Below, piece after piece: positions 9,854 to 22,794 of a DNA stretch of 64,000 nucleotides. A program made the position numbers and the translations under genes. Numbering within the stretch: position 1 is the first letter of the stretch; each line of letters begins with the position of its first letter. Location: assembly GCA_023678885.1 (NCBI GenBank), contig JAHCLQ010000799.1:26779-90778 (forward strand), in the 5' to 3' direction. The stretch comes from Pogostemon cablin (Eukaryota > Streptophyta > Magnoliopsida > Lamiales > Lamiaceae). The notes beneath the pieces were generated by a model. The model saw only the letters and a program-made list of their open reading frames with translations, searched no databases and was not told where the DNA came from.

Positions 9854-12421
9854 AGTCACGCCCCAACCCGCAGGCGGAACGCGACAACCGCCACGTTAAC
9901 CATAAATTTCGTGAAATGGGTGCACTCCACTCCACAAAGTTTATAGAAAACGTAAGGCTTGCTATCAAGTACCTGTAGAATTGAACAACTGATAACTACG
10001 GGTACAACCCAAGGACATCATTACATAAAGTATCAACAAGGATTTACAAAGGTACAAAATACCACGATGTAACTTAGTTTGAAGAAAATATACATGAGCG
10101 ATATAACATCGCGAAAGTACAAAAAGAACATCAAGGGGGATCTCAAAATATAAAATATACAATCTCGCCAATGGATCCGTGAATTTACATAAAAGAGAAA
10201 GTACCCAAAACCCCGATCGAATGATGAGCAAACGATAGGCAAACCTCCAACCAAAACGATATCAATAGCCTGGAAAGGAAGGAAATGATGGGGGTGAGCA
10301 AAACCACTAGCTCAGTGAGGTGATAAGCCGGTCACCCCAACCCTTATACGAAGCATGTACTCCCACTCGCGGTTCATAACATAAAATCCAATATTTCGTT
10401 CCACATCAATTATTATGTTTACTTAATATACAACTTAACAAAAATACAACCTATGAATGCATTTACAAATACACAATTAGTTCAAACAAGATGTTATCAC
10501 ATAAAAGACGCGTGGGTAGCCAATATCCTCCTCAAACTGATCTCTCCGTCGAGAGTCAGTCCGAGCCCGTCACCGTTACTCTAGATAAAATGCACATTAA
10601 TGTTCTTTCTCAACATACCAAATGCTAAAGTTCACAATTCAATATCGATGTGAATACTTGAAATAAAAATATATAAACATATATGACATGCATGTCCACA
10701 CCGGTGACGTTGGCTGAGCCTACAATAGACTGATTCATCTAACGATCACCTTCCAAAGTATGAGTATTTGGCAAATGGACAGGTGCCCCGTTAGATCTAA
10801 CTCACCCGGGTTTGCCAAGCCATGGGCAACTTGATTGTCACTCTAACTCACCCGAACCGCAACAATTCGGGCTACTTAATCAATGTCGCTCCAACTCACC
10901 CGAACCGTGGCCAATTCGGGCTACTTAACCTTGGTACCAGGTATACATATGCATATGCATCATAAGATGAATAAGGACTCAAGTTAGAGTCTAAATGGCA
11001 CACATGAATAACCAGAAATCAATCTGCAAATAATTCGCAATAAAGACTATCAAATATCGAGCCGGCAAGGCTCTTCAACATAAGTTAAAAATCAACAATA
11101 CCCATATGAAATAATATAAGATAATCAATGGACCATCTTAGGCCAATCAGGCTCTAACTAGAACAATCGAGCCAATCAGACTCTTTACCACATAACACAC
11201 TACCAAAATAATTTTGTTATCAATTAACTAAAAATAAAATGAATGCAAATTTAACGAGGGTCCACACTTCCCACAAGAGAAGGCGTTCCCGAATTATCAA
11301 CTCACAAGGAAGTGATTAACTCTCTCCGGAATCTGAAGTCGGTCCTTTGCCCTTCGTCGACGGTTCTTTACCTAGAAAGGAGATGAGCAATTAAAGACAA
11401 ATCAAATATAACTAACTATTAGCGGTAACATCGTCTTTCATTGTCAAAATAAATCTTAATCGAGCTTGAGCGAGTCGATATTAAATAAGAACAGCCCGTA
11501 TCTCCTCAACATCATCTCCCAATCTCACATAACCCGTTTCAGATCATTTCTTAAACAAAACGATAGGAAGTAAATTTGAATTCGACATAACTATTCTGAA
11601 ATTTTCCAGCTAGCGGCAGTTTACAAGAAAAATCATAACTAATTGTAGAAAAATCGAATCATGGTGTTTCAAGTGGCTACAGAAAGCTAACACGTTCAGC
11701 TACATACAGAAATTGAGTTTGTAAACTTCTGAGGTCAATAGCTATGTCAAAATCAGTTCGAACAGCAGCTGCGAATTACCTAGCAGCAGTTTACGAGAAA
11801 AATCATAACTAATTGTAGACAAATCGGATGGAGGCGTTTCAGGTGGCTACGGAAAGCTAACGAGTTCAGCTACGTATAGAAATTGAGTTTATAATTTTAG
11901 AGATCAATAGCTATGTCGAAAGTAGTTCGAACAGTAGCTACGAATTTCCTCATATAAGGAAGAAAACCCAGCAAAATCACAAAATCTTGGAGAAAGGAAG
12001 CTTAATTAACCTATTACTTACCTCAAAACAACTTAGAAACCACCTAGGATGAGGGTTGTAAGGGAGAATTTGATCAACAAGGGTTTCTCCTCTTCACTCT
12101 CTTCTTTCCCCTCTTTTGTTCTTCTCACTTTTCTTCTCCCGTACTCTTCTTTCTTTCTTTTCTTTTTTTTTATATGTGTTGAGGCTATTAGAATGGGCTG
12201 GGCTTATTTCCATGTTATGCCATTTAAGTGGGCTGGACTTGGGCCAAATAAATAAATAAATAGGTTTTGGGCTCTAAAAACAAATCTAGGTCAACTTGGG
12301 CCAAAAATAAATAAATAGGTTTTGGGCTTTAAAAACAAATCTAGGTCAACTTGGGCCAAAAATAAATAAATAGGTTTTGGGCTTTCTAAAAAAAATAATC
12401 TAGTTAGGCTAAGATATTATA
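9854..12421 (-). repeat. Element B 3' LTR
   Basis: Full LTR of 2568 bp. It ends GATATTATA at 12421, next to the polypurine tract at 12427-12437. The outermost base is A where most copies have T, so the element end reads GTGACT rather than GTGACA. Confidence 0.94.
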
Positions 12422-12426
12422 AAGTA

Positions 12427-12437
12427 TCCCCTCCTCT
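12427..12437 (-). other. Element B polypurine tract
   Basis: Element-sense AGAGGAGGGGA, with the same 5-nt spacer to the LTR as in A. Confidence 0.78.
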
Positions 12438-15017
12438 AAAAAGTTTCGTCCTCGAAACGTAAACGTACCTAGAGATGAAAAGAGATGTGGATGTTGTTGA
12501 CGCATGACTAACTCTGGTTCCCACGTTTCTTCTTCAATTCGATCACTTCTCCATAGAACTCTCACCATAGGAATGGATTTATTACGAAGCATTTTCTCTC
12601 GGCGATCTACAATTTGAACAGGTTGTACTTCGTACGATAGATTCTCCTTTAATACAACTGGGGGATATTCGAGCACGTGCGAAGGATCGGGTTCATATTT
12701 TCTAAGCATAGAGACATGGAAAACATCGTGAATCTTTGACAATTCGGATGGTAGCTCAAGTCGATACGCGACACGACCAATCCTTTGCACGATCGTAAAC
12801 GGGCCAATATACCTTGGACTTAACTTTCCTCGACGGCGAAATCGTAACACGCCCTTCCACGGAGAAACTTTTAGAAAAACTTTATCTCCTTCATTAAACT
12901 CCAAATCGCGCCTCCTATTATCTGCGTAGCTTTTTTGTCGATCTTGCGCTGCCTTAAGTCTGTCTCGAATAAGTTGTATTTTTTCCTTCGCATCTTCGAT
13001 AAGCTCTACTTGTTCGATTTGTCTCTCGCCAACCTCATCCCAAAAGAGCGGTGTTCGACACTTTCGGCCATATAGAGCTTCGTACGGGGGCATTCCAATG
13101 CTTGAATGATAACTGTTGTTATAAGCGAACTCCACCAAAGTCACGTACTTATCCCAGCTACCTCCTAAATTCAACACCACTGCACGTAACATGTCTTCTA
13201 GTGTCTGTATAGTTCTCTCTGACTGTCCATCAGTCTGTGGATGAAACGAGGTACTGAATAGTAATTTTGTACCTAGCGCTTTCTGCAGACTAGGCCAAAA
13301 ACGGGAAGTGAATCTTGGATCACGATCAGATATGATTGACACTGGTACTCCGTGCAATCTCACGATCTCATCGACATATAACTTGGCAAGTTTCTCTAAA
13401 GATTCGTTGGTATGCACTGGAAGGAAATGTGCCGATTTTGTCAGACGATCGACAATGACCCAGATTGAGTCATGACCCTTTTGGGTTCGAGGTAAACCGG
13501 AAACAAAATCCATCGTGATGTTCTCCCATTTCCACTCAGGAATAGGTAGTGGTTGAAGCATGCCGGCTGGTTTTTGGTGTTCCGCTTTAATCTGTTGGCA
13601 TGATAAGCACTTTGATACAAATTCAGCAATGTCCCGTTTCATACCTGGCCACCAATAATGCTCCCGAAGTGTTCTGTACATTTTGGTACTACCAGGATGC
13701 ATAGCATAGGCTGAAGAATGGGCTTCCTCAAGAATAGCTCTACGAACATCAAGTTCTGATGGAACACAAACACGATTTTTAAAAGTAAGGAGTCTGTCAT
13801 CCCGAATTTGAAATTCTGGTTCTTTTCCTTGATTTAGCTTCACCATCTTTTGTTGTAAATGTACATCGTGTGATTGTCTTTCTCGAATTTGCTCGAACAA
13901 GGTAGGTCTAACCTCAAATTTGGCAATTAAGGCGTAATCATTAGACTTTTCATAATCGAGCGAAATGTGTAAAGATTTAAATTGCTCCAACATAGGAAGA
14001 TAAAAAGATTGAATCGAAGCAAGTGAGGTAGAAGACTTTCTACTCAGAGCATCTGCAACAACGTTCGCCTTGCCAGGATGATAATCGATGACTAAGTCAT
14101 AGTCACTAATCAACTCCATCCATCGCCTTTGCCTGAGGTTGAGCTCCTTTTGTGTGGTGATATACTTTAAGCTCTTGTGATCAGTGAAAACCCGACAAGT
14201 GGCACCATACAGATAATGTCTCCAGATCTTCAATGCAAAGACGATTGCAGCCAACTCTAAATCGTGTGTAGGATAATTTTCTTCGTTCTTCTTCAATTGC
14301 CTTGAAGCGTAGGCAATAACCTTTCCTTCTTGCATGAGAACACATCCTAATCCTTGTCTCGAGGCGTCGCTATAAATGGTAAATTCTCCAATCGCTGGGT
14401 CTGGCAAAGCAAGAATAGGAGCTGAAACAAGTGTCTTTTCAATTCTTGAAATGCTTCCTCGCATTCTTCACTCCATTCAAATTTTATCCCTTTCCGAGTC
14501 AATTTAGTCAAAGATGAAGCCAACAACGAAAAGTCTTTGACAAACCGTCGATAATATCCAGCTAATCCCAGAAAACTACGAATCTCTGTCACGTTCTTTG
14601 GATGCTCCCAATCTAGTATAGCTTGAATCTTCACTGGATCGACGTAGATTCCTTCTTTAGAAATGTGATGACCCAAAAAGCTTACCTCACGAAGCCAAAA
14701 TTCACACTTCGAAAATTTAGCATAAAGCTGATTTTCTCTAAGAATGTTCAGAGCAATTCTTAGATGATGAGAATGCTCGTCATCTGATTTAGAATAAATA
14801 AGAATGTCATCAATGAAAATGATGACAAACATATCTAAATACGGCCGAAAGACCCGATTCATAAGATCCATAAAAGCTGCAGGAGCATTTGTGAGTCCAA
14901 AAGGCATAACACAGAATTCAAAATGACCATATCTGGTTCGAAAAGCAGACTTAGGGATATCAGATTCCCTAATCTTGAGTTGGTGATAACCAGACCGCAA
15001 ATCAATTTTTGTGAACA

Positions 15018-15022
15018 CAGTT
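15018..15022. other. Target-site duplication of element C, left copy (CAGTT)
   Basis: Repeated at 25336-25340. Removing C and one copy restores the RT reading seen in A (GAACACAGTTGCTCC). Confidence 0.95.
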
Positions 15023-15060
15023 TATAATATCTTAGCCAAACTAGATTATTTTTTTTAGAA

Positions 15061-15210
15061 AGCCCAAAACCTATTTATTTATTTTTGGCCCAAGTTGACC
15101 TAGATTTGTTTTTAAAGCCCAAAACCTATTTATTTATTTTTGGCCCAAGTTGACCTAGATTTGTTTTTAGAGCCCAAAACCTATTTATTTATTTATTTGG
15201 CCCAAGTCCA
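15061..15210 (+). repeat. 55-bp tandem repeat at LTR start
   Basis: Units start AGCCCAAAACC at 15061, 15116 and 15171. The first two are near-identical 55-mers and the third is partial, with an extra ATTT. The same block is present in every LTR copy of the family. Confidence 0.85.
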
Positions 15211-15500
15211 GCCCACTTAAATGGCATAACATGGAAATAAGCCCAGCCCATTCTAATAGCCTCAACACATATAAAAAAAAAAAAAAAGAAAGAAAGAAGA
15301 GTACGGGAGAAGAAAAGTGAGAAGAACAAAAGAGGGGAAAGAAGAGAGTGAAGAGGAGAAACCCTTGTTGATCAAATTCTCCCTTACAACCCTCATCCTA
15401 GGTGGTTTCTAAGTTGTTTTGAGGTAAGTAATAGGTTAATTAAGCTTCCTTCCTCCAAGATTTTGTGATTTTGTTGGGTTTTCTTCCTTATATGAGGAAA

Positions 15501-15840
15501 TTCGTAGCTACTGTTCGAACTACTTTCGACATAGCTATTGATCTCTGAAATTTGTAAACTCAATTTCTATACGTAGCTGAACTCGTTAGCTTTCCGTAAC
15601 CACCTGAAACGCCTCCATCCGATTTTTCTACAATTAGTTATGATTTTTCTCGTAAACTGCTGCTAGGTAATTCGCAGCTGCTGTTCGAACTGATTCTGAC
15701 ATAGCTACTGACCTCAGAAGTTTACAAACTCAATTTCTGTATGTAGCTGAACTTGTTAGCTTTCTGTAGCCACTTGAAACTCCTTAATTCGATCTTTCTA
15801 CAATTAGTTATGATTTTTCTTGTAAACTGCCGCTAGCTGG
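15501..15840 (+). repeat. 170-bp tandem duplication inside LTR
   Basis: Two diverged copies start TTCGTAGCTACTG (15501) and TTCGCAGCTGCTG (15671). Each runs through CTGTTCGAAC, AACTCAATTTCT, GTTAGCTTTC and TCTACAATTAG to GTAAACTGC. It is seen in all LTRs of the family. Confidence 0.85.
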
Positions 15841-17606
15841 AAAATTTCAGAATATTTATGTCGAATTCAAATTTATTTCCTATCGTTTTGTTTAAGAAAT
15901 GATCTGAAACGGGTTATGTGAGATTGGGAGATGATGTTGAGGAGATACGGGCTGTTCTTTTTTAATATCGACTCGCTCAAGCTCGATTAAGATTTATTTT
16001 GACAATGAAAGACGATGTTACTGCTAATAGTTAGTTATATTTGATTTGTCTTTAATTGCTCATCTCCTTTCTAGGTAAAGAACCATCGACGAAGGGCAAA
16101 GGACCTACTTCAGACTCCGGAGAGAGTTAATCACTTCCTTGTGAGTTGATAATTCGGGAACGCCTTCTCTTGTGGGAAGTGTGGACCCTCGTTAAATTTG
16201 CATTCATTTTATTTTTAGTTAATTGATAACAAAATTATTTTGGTAGTGTGTTATGTGGTAAAGAGTCTGATTGGCTCGATTGTTCTAGTTAGAGCCTGAT
16301 TGGCCTAAGATGGTCCATTGATTATCTTATATTATTTCATATGGGTATTGTTGATTTTTAACTTATGTTGAAGAGCCTTGCCGGCTCGATATCTGATAGC
16401 CTTTATTGCGAATTATTTGCAGATTGATTTCTGGTTATTCTTGTGACTTGTGTGCCAATTAAGACTATGACTTGAGTTGTTATTTATCTCATGATGCATA
16501 TGTATACCTGGTACCAAGGTTAAGTAGCTCGAATTGGTCACGGTTCGGGTGAGTTGGAGCGACATTGATTGAGTAGCCCGAATTGTCGCGGTTCGGGTGA
16601 GTTAGAGTGACAAACAAGTCGCCCGTGGCTTGGCAAACCCGGGTGAGTTAGATCTAATGGGGCACCTGTCCATTTGCTAAATATTGATACTTTGGAAGGT
16701 GATCATTAGATAAATCAGTCTATTATAGGCTCAGTCAACGTCACCAGTGTGGGACATGCATGTCATATATGTTTATATGTTTGATCATTTCAGGGATTAC
16801 ATCGATATTTTATTGTGAATTTTAGCACTTGGTGTGCATTGAGGAAGAACATTAACATGCATTTTGTCTAGAGTAACGGTGACGGGCTCGGACTGACTCT
16901 CGACGGAGAGATCAGTTCGAGGAGGATATTGGCTACCCACGCGTCTTTTATGTGATAACATCTTGTTTGAACTAATTGTGTATTAGTAAATGCATTCATA
17001 GGTTGTATTTTTCGTTAAGTTGTATATTATGTAAACATAATAATTGATGTGGAACAAAATATTGGATTTTATGTTGTGAACTACGAACGGGAGTACATGC
17101 TTCGTATAAGGGTTGGGGTGACCGGCTTATCACCTCACTGAGCTAGTGGTTTTGCTCACCCCCATCATTTCCTTCCTTTTCAGGCTGTTGATATCGTTTT
17201 GGTTGGAGGTTTGCCTATCGTTTGCTCATCATTCGATCGGGGTTTTGGGTACTTTCTCTTTTATGTAAATTGACGGATCCATTGGCGAGATTGTATATTT
17301 TATATTTTGTGATCCCCCTTGATGTTCTTTTTGTACTTTCGCGATGTTATATCGCTCATGTATATTTTCTTCAAACTAAGTTACATCGTGGTATATTGTA
17401 CCTTTGTAAATCCTTGTTGATACTTTATGTAATGATGTCCTTGGGTTGTACCCGTAGTTATCAGTTGTTCAATTCTACAGGTACTTGATAGCAAGCCTTA
17501 CGTTTTCTATAAACTTTGTGGAGTGGAGTGCACCCATTTCACGAAATTTATGGTTAACGTGGCGGTTGTCGCGTTCCGCCTGCGGGTTGGGGCGTGACAA
17601 CTTTCT

Positions 17607-17619
17607 TGGTATCAAAGCC
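17607..17619 (+). other. Element C primer binding site, tRNA-iMet, one mismatch
   Basis: TGGTATCAAAGCC, where the other three copies have TGGTATCAGAGCC. One G-to-A change weakens pairing with the initiator tRNA. Confidence 0.88.
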
Positions 17620-17747
17620 TGGTTATATGATTCTCATTCTTTTTGAGTCGAGCTAATGGATCCAATTTTGTTTCTATGTCATCCTAAGGTATCGTATTAC
17701 CTTAATGTTGACCTTGCATTTTTTTTCCCTTCTTTCTTTCAGTCATT
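17620..17747 (+). other. Element C leader
   Basis: Same organisation as in A: an upstream ATG at 17656, then a long T/C-rich run ending in CAG (17740-17742) five bases before the gag ATG. Confidence 0.6.
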
Positions 17748-19190
17748 ATGGCACCTCCAGTTCGTCGTCGAGGTCGAGGTCGAGGACACGTTCCTCATGA
17801 TCCTCCGAGTCCTCTACTCTCTTCTGTTCCTCGTGGACCTCGAGGACATGTTTCTTCTGATCATGCCGTTCATCCGACATTTACGGACCCTATCAATTCT
17901 GATCATAGGGTGCCGGTTACCCAGGTAGAGCAACCACGGGCCCAGTTGCGTGTTGAGCACATGATGACCCCAGAGCAGTACCAGTTGTATTATGATCACA
18001 TCCGAGTACATGGTGTTCCACCACCTACGACGGCTTCTACGACTACAACTGTCACTGAGGATGTTCTTCGCGCTAATGCACCAATTCGACCTACATCTCA
18101 TGTACCAGTTTCTACTCCAGAAATGGCTTTAGTAGGTCCTACTTCTCGAGGTGCACTTTTTATACCTGATTTGGTGAAAGCAGTTGAAAACATGGGGACT
18201 TCAAAATTTGACGGTACAAGAGATGCTTCTAAAGCGGGGGCATGGTTAAAGGAGATTACAGAGACCTTTGACACCTTGATGATTGAAGAATGTTATCGTG
18301 TGGTCATTGCGACCAAGCTGTTAGGCCCCGACGCACGACGATGGTGGCATAATCTATAAGAGACATCTTCGGTTACTATTACGTGGGCTATCTTTGTGGA
18401 ACGATTCAAAGATCGATACTTCTCTCAGTACATCAAGGATCAGAAGAGAAAGGAGTTCTTCAACCTCTTTCAAGGCACTATGTCGGTTGTGGAGTATGAA
18501 AGCAAATTTCTGGAATTGCGAGAATTCGCTCCTGAGTCATATACGACGAGAGACTTATGCAAGAGATTTGAAGATGGTCTTAATCTAAATATTCGAGATC
18601 GCATCAAGTCCGGAGACAAGTACGAAAGTCTTGACGAGCTTGTAGAAGAAGCCCTGAGGGTAGAAAGTTTAGTTCAGGCGAGATATAAGCTTGCAGAACG
18701 ATCTCAAAAGAAAAGGCAAGGGAGCGCATTTCCAGGAAATGCATCGAAGGTGTATAGGGGTGTGGGATCTTCGCGTGGCGCACCAAGTTCAGTGTCTATT
18801 AGTTTTCCTCAACCTCGGGAGCAGTTTAGTAGAGGCGGGAGCAATGTCTCGGGATCAGTTGGTGAAAATCGCAAGTGCCAGAATTGATTAAAGTATCATG
18901 ACGGCCCTTGTAAGGCTCCTCAAGTATGTTTTCAGTGTCGACAGCCGGGCCATATGCGAAGTTCTTGTCCTCAACTTATGGGAGCGAGTAGTCAGAGTTC
19001 TGGTCAGCCTCGTGGTAGACTAACATATTCTACACCCAGAGATACTCGATCTGCAGCTACCAGAGTGCCTGAAGCCTCAAGCGGCCCTAGTACTAGATCA
19101 CCTATGCAAGGAAGGAATCAAACTAGAGTATTTCATATTTCCCAGGAAGAGGCTCGCTCAGATCCGAAGGTTGTGACAGGTAATTTATAA
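17748..19190 (+). pseudogene. gag: Element C gag, two nonsense mutations
   Basis: Same architecture as the intact gag of A: basic start, capsid region, two zinc knuckles, and a stop inside the intron. An AAA-to-TAA change at 18357-18359 ends it after 203 codons, within the capsid region. A TGC-to-TGA change at 18885-18887 hits a cysteine of the first zinc knuckle. The frame is otherwise preserved to 19190, so the damage is by point mutation rather than rearrangement. No functional nucleocapsid can come from this copy without readthrough. Confidence 0.94.
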
Positions 19191-19319
19191 TCTGAATATT
19201 TTCACATGATAGATCTAACTCCGCCTTGTTATGCCACTTGATTACAAATAAAACATTCGTAAGAAATTTTATCTTTCCGAATTTTTAAATCACAATTTCA
19301 CCTAATATTGCTTCTTTAG
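19180..19319 (+). other. Element C putative gag-pol intron (140 nt)
   Basis: Donor CAG|GTAATT at 19179/19180 and acceptor CTTCTTTAG|GCC at 19319/19320. The pol frame is closed by a TAA at 19286-19288, and there is no in-frame ATG between that stop and the protease motif. Splicing joins the two frames through a glycine codon. Confidence 0.7.
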
Positions 19320-22300
19320 GCCATGTGTTTGTGGGAGACCATCAGGTCTACACTTTATTTGACCCAGGTTCTGATAGGTCTTATATCCGGGATGATCTTG
19401 CTGCGATCTTAGATTATCCTATCTCTCATTTGTCACCTGGAATCATAGTTCATACCCCTCTTGGAGAGCGTCTAATTCGTGATTCGGTGTTTCTTGGTTG
19501 TCCATTGAAGATCAAAGATGTCATTCTAGAGGCTGAATTGATACCATTGCCTTTGATTGATCTCGATGTTATTCTTGGCATGGATTGGCTTTCTTCTCAT
19601 CATGCAATTCTCGACTGCCACGAGAAGCTTGTTATTTTTCATAGACCAGGATTCTCAGAACTTGTTTTTGAAGGTGAACTTCAAACGAGATCCCTTTCTT
19701 TTATTTCAATGTTGACTGCGCATAAATTAATACGTAAGGGTTGTGAGGCATTCTTGGCATTTGTTGTCGATACTTCTCTTTCTGAGACTAAACTAGATGA
19801 CATCCCGATCGTGAATGAATTTCCTGATGACTTTCCCGAAGACTTACCAGGACAGCCTCCGAATCGAGAGATTGATTTTTCCATTGATGTACTTCCTGGA
19901 ATCACACCTATATCGATTACTCCATATCGAATGTCGCCAGCTGAGCTTAAGGAACTCCAGAAACAACTTGGAGAATTATTGGAGAAGGGATTCATACGTC
20001 CTAGCACATCTCCTTGGGGTGCTCCAGTTCTTTTTGTCAAGAAGAAAGATGGATCATTTCGCCTATGTGTCGACTACCGTCAATTGAACAAGGTGACAAT
20101 CAAGAACAAATATCCTCTTCCGAGAATTGATGATCTATTTGATCAATTACAAGGAGCAACTGTGTTCTCAAAAATTGATTTGCGGTCTGGTTATCACCAA
20201 CTCAAGATTAGGGAATCTGATATCCCTAAGTCTGCTTTTCGAACCAGATACGGTCATTTTGAATTCTGTGTTATGCCTTTTGGACTCACAAATGCTCCTG
20301 CAGCTTTTATGGATCTTATGAATCGGGTCTTTCGGCCGTATTTAGATATGTTTGTCATCATTTTCATTGATGACATTCTTATTTATTCTAAATCAGATGA
20401 CGAGCATTCTCATCATCTAAGAATTGCTCTGAACATTCTTAGAGAAAATCAGCTTTATGCTAAATTTTCGAAGTGTGAATTTTGGCTTCGTGAGGTAAGC
20501 TTTTTGGGTCATCACATTTCTAAAGAAGGAATCTACGTCGATCCAGTGAAGATTCAAGCTATACTAGATTGGGAGCATCCAAAGAACGTGACAGAGATTC
20601 GTAGTTTTCTGGGATTAGCTGGATATTATCGACGGTTTGTCAAAGACTTTTCGTTGTTGGCTTCATCTTTGACTAAATTGACTCGGAAAGGGGTAAAATT
20701 TGAATGGAGTGAAGAATGCGAGGAAGCATTTCAAGAATTGAAAAGACGACTTGTTTCAGCTCCTATTCTTGCTTTGCCAGACCCAGCGATTGGAGAATTT
20801 ACCATTTATAGCGACGCCTCGAGACAAGGATTAGGATGTGTTCTCATGCAAGAAGGAAAGGTTATTGCCTACGCTTCAAGGCAATTGAAGAAGACCGAAG
20901 AAAATTATCCTACACACGATTTAGAGTTGGCTGCAATCGTCTTTGCATTGAAGATCTGGAGACATTATCTGTATGGTGCCACTTGTCGGGTTTTCACTGA
21001 TCACAAGAGCTTAAAGTATATCACCACACAAAAGGAGCTCAACCTCAGGCAAAGGCGATGGATGGAGTTGATTAGTGACTATGACTTAGTCATCGATTAT
21101 CATCCTGGCAAGGCGAACGTTGTTGCAGATGCTCTGAGTAGAAAGTCTTCTACCTCACTTGCTTCGATTCAATCTTTTTATCTTCCTATGTTGGAGTAAT
21201 TTAAATCTTTACACATTTCGCTCGATTATGAAAAGTCTAATGATTACGCCTTAATTGCCAAATTTGAGGTTAGACCTACCTTGTTCGAGCAAATTCGAGA
21301 AAGACAATCACACGATGTTTATTTACAACAAAAAATGGTGAAGCTAAATCAAGGAAAAGAACCAGAATTTCAAATTCGGGATGACGGACTCCTTACTTTT
21401 AAAATCGTGTTTGTGTTCCATCAGAACTTGATGTTCGTAGAGCTATTCTTGAGGAAGCCCATTCTTCAGCCTATGCTATGCATCCTGGTAGTACCAAAAT
21501 GTACAGAACACTTCGAGAGCATTATTGGTGGCCAGGTATGAAACGGGACATTGCTGAATTTGTATCAAAGTGCTTATCATGCCAACAGATTAAAGCTGAG
21601 CACCAAAAACCAGCCGGCATGCTTCAACCACTACCTATTCCTGAGTGGAAATGGGAGAACATCACGATGGATTTTGTTTCCGGGTTACCTCGAACCCAAA
21701 AGGGTCATGACTCAATCTGGGTCATTGTCGATCGTCTGACAAAATCGGCACATTTCCTTCCAGTGCATACCAACGAATCTTTAGAGAAACTTGCCAAGTT
21801 ATATGTCGATGAGATCATGAGATTGCACGGAGTACCAGTGTCAATCATATCTGATCGTGATCCAAGATTCACTTCCCGTTTTTGGCCTAGTCTGCAGAAA
21901 GCGCTAGGTACAAAATTACTATTCAGTACCTCGTTTCATCCACAGACTGATGGACAGTCAGAGAGAACTATACAGACACTAGAAGACATGCTACGTGCAG
22001 TGGTGTTGAATTTAGGAGGTAGCTGGGATAAGTACGTGACTTTGGTGGAGTTCGCTTATAACAACAGTTATCATTCAAGCATTGGAATGCCCCCGTACGA
22101 AGCTCTGTATGGCCGAAAGTGTCGAACACCGCTCTTTTGGGATGAGGTTGGCGAGAGACAAATCGAACCAGTAGAGCTTATCGAAGATGCGAAGGAAAAA
22201 ATACAACTTATTCGAGACAGACTTAAGGCAGCGCAAGATCGACAGAAAAGCTATGCAGATAATAGGAGGCGCGATTTGGAGTTTAATGAAGGCGACAAAG

Positions 22301-22794
22301 TTTTTCTAAAAGTTTCTCCGTGGAAGGGCGTGTTGCGATTCCGCCGTCGAGGAAAGTTGAGTCCAAGGTATATTGGACCGTTTACAATCGTGCAAAGGAT
22401 TGGTCGTGTCGCGTATCGACTTGAGCTACCATCTGAATTGTCAAAGATTCATGATGTCTTCCATGTCTCTATGCTTAGAAAATATGAACCAGATCCTTCG
22501 CATGTGCTCGAATATCCCCCAGTTGTATTAAAGGAGAATCTATCGTACGAAGTACAACCTGTTCAAATTGTAGATCGCCGAGAGAAAATGCTTCGTAATA
22601 AATCCATTCCTATGGTGAGAGTTCTATGGAGAAGTGATCGAATTGAAGAAGAAACGTGGGAACCAGAGTCAGCCATGCGTCAACAACATCCACATCTCTT
22701 TTCATCTCTAGGTACGTTTACGTTTCGAGGACGAAACTTTTTAGAGGAGGGGATACTTTATAATATCTTAGCCAAACTAGATTATTTTTTTTAG
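19320..22794 (+). pseudogene. pol: Element C pol, nonsense and frameshift
   Basis: Protease, RT (FIDD at ~20363-20374) and RNase H read openly to 21196. A CAA-to-TAA change at 21197-21199 then stops the frame after the RNase H. A one-base loss in the A-run at 21401-21404 shifts the frame before the integrase zinc finger. From 21478 the integrase, GPF module and chromodomain read openly to 22794. A substitution in the LTR removes the usual stop, so the end is a few residues longer than in A, B and D. Non-functional as a polyprotein; the 5' half could still give protease and RT. Confidence 0.94.
22743..22753 (+). other. Element C polypurine tract
   Basis: AGAGGAGGGGA, then TACTT, then the LTR at 22759. 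It lies within the pol frame. Confidence 0.8.

Larger units (their letters stand above)
12404..15022 (-). pseudogene. pol: Element B pol, 3' part (RT C-terminal half, RNase H, integrase, chromodomain)
   Basis: Holds the RT from just before the LRSGYHQ motif, with FIDD, then the RNase H, integrase and chromodomain segments seen in A. A one-base deletion near 14432 (AAGTGTC against AAGTCGTC in A) shifts the frame between RT and RNase H, so it splits into frames 14347-15018 and 12404-14464. It is cut off at 15022 by element C, and the upstream part continues at 25336. The integrase DDE residues are present. Non-functional as it stands. Confidence 0.93.
15023..17599 (+). repeat. Element C 5' LTR
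   Basis: Begins TATAATATC and ends GTGACA, not TG...CA. Internal structure: a 55-bp unit repeated about 2.7 times (15061-15210); an A-rich tract near 15270; a 170-bp tandem duplication (15501-15840); three imperfect ~50-bp units each ending CGGGTGAGTT (16525-16655); and a TATA-rich stretch near 17290. A CAG|GTACTT donor-like site lies at 17480/17481. I cannot fix the transcription start or poly(A) site. Confidence 0.95.

Noticed and set aside
17222..17488. 88-codon ORF near the 3' end of every LTR, on the element sense strand
   Set aside because: Recurs only because the LTRs are near-identical. It has no recognisable domain and overlaps the likely transcript start region; its translation (many L, I and Y from AT-rich DNA) looks non-coding. 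Truncated in the A copy.
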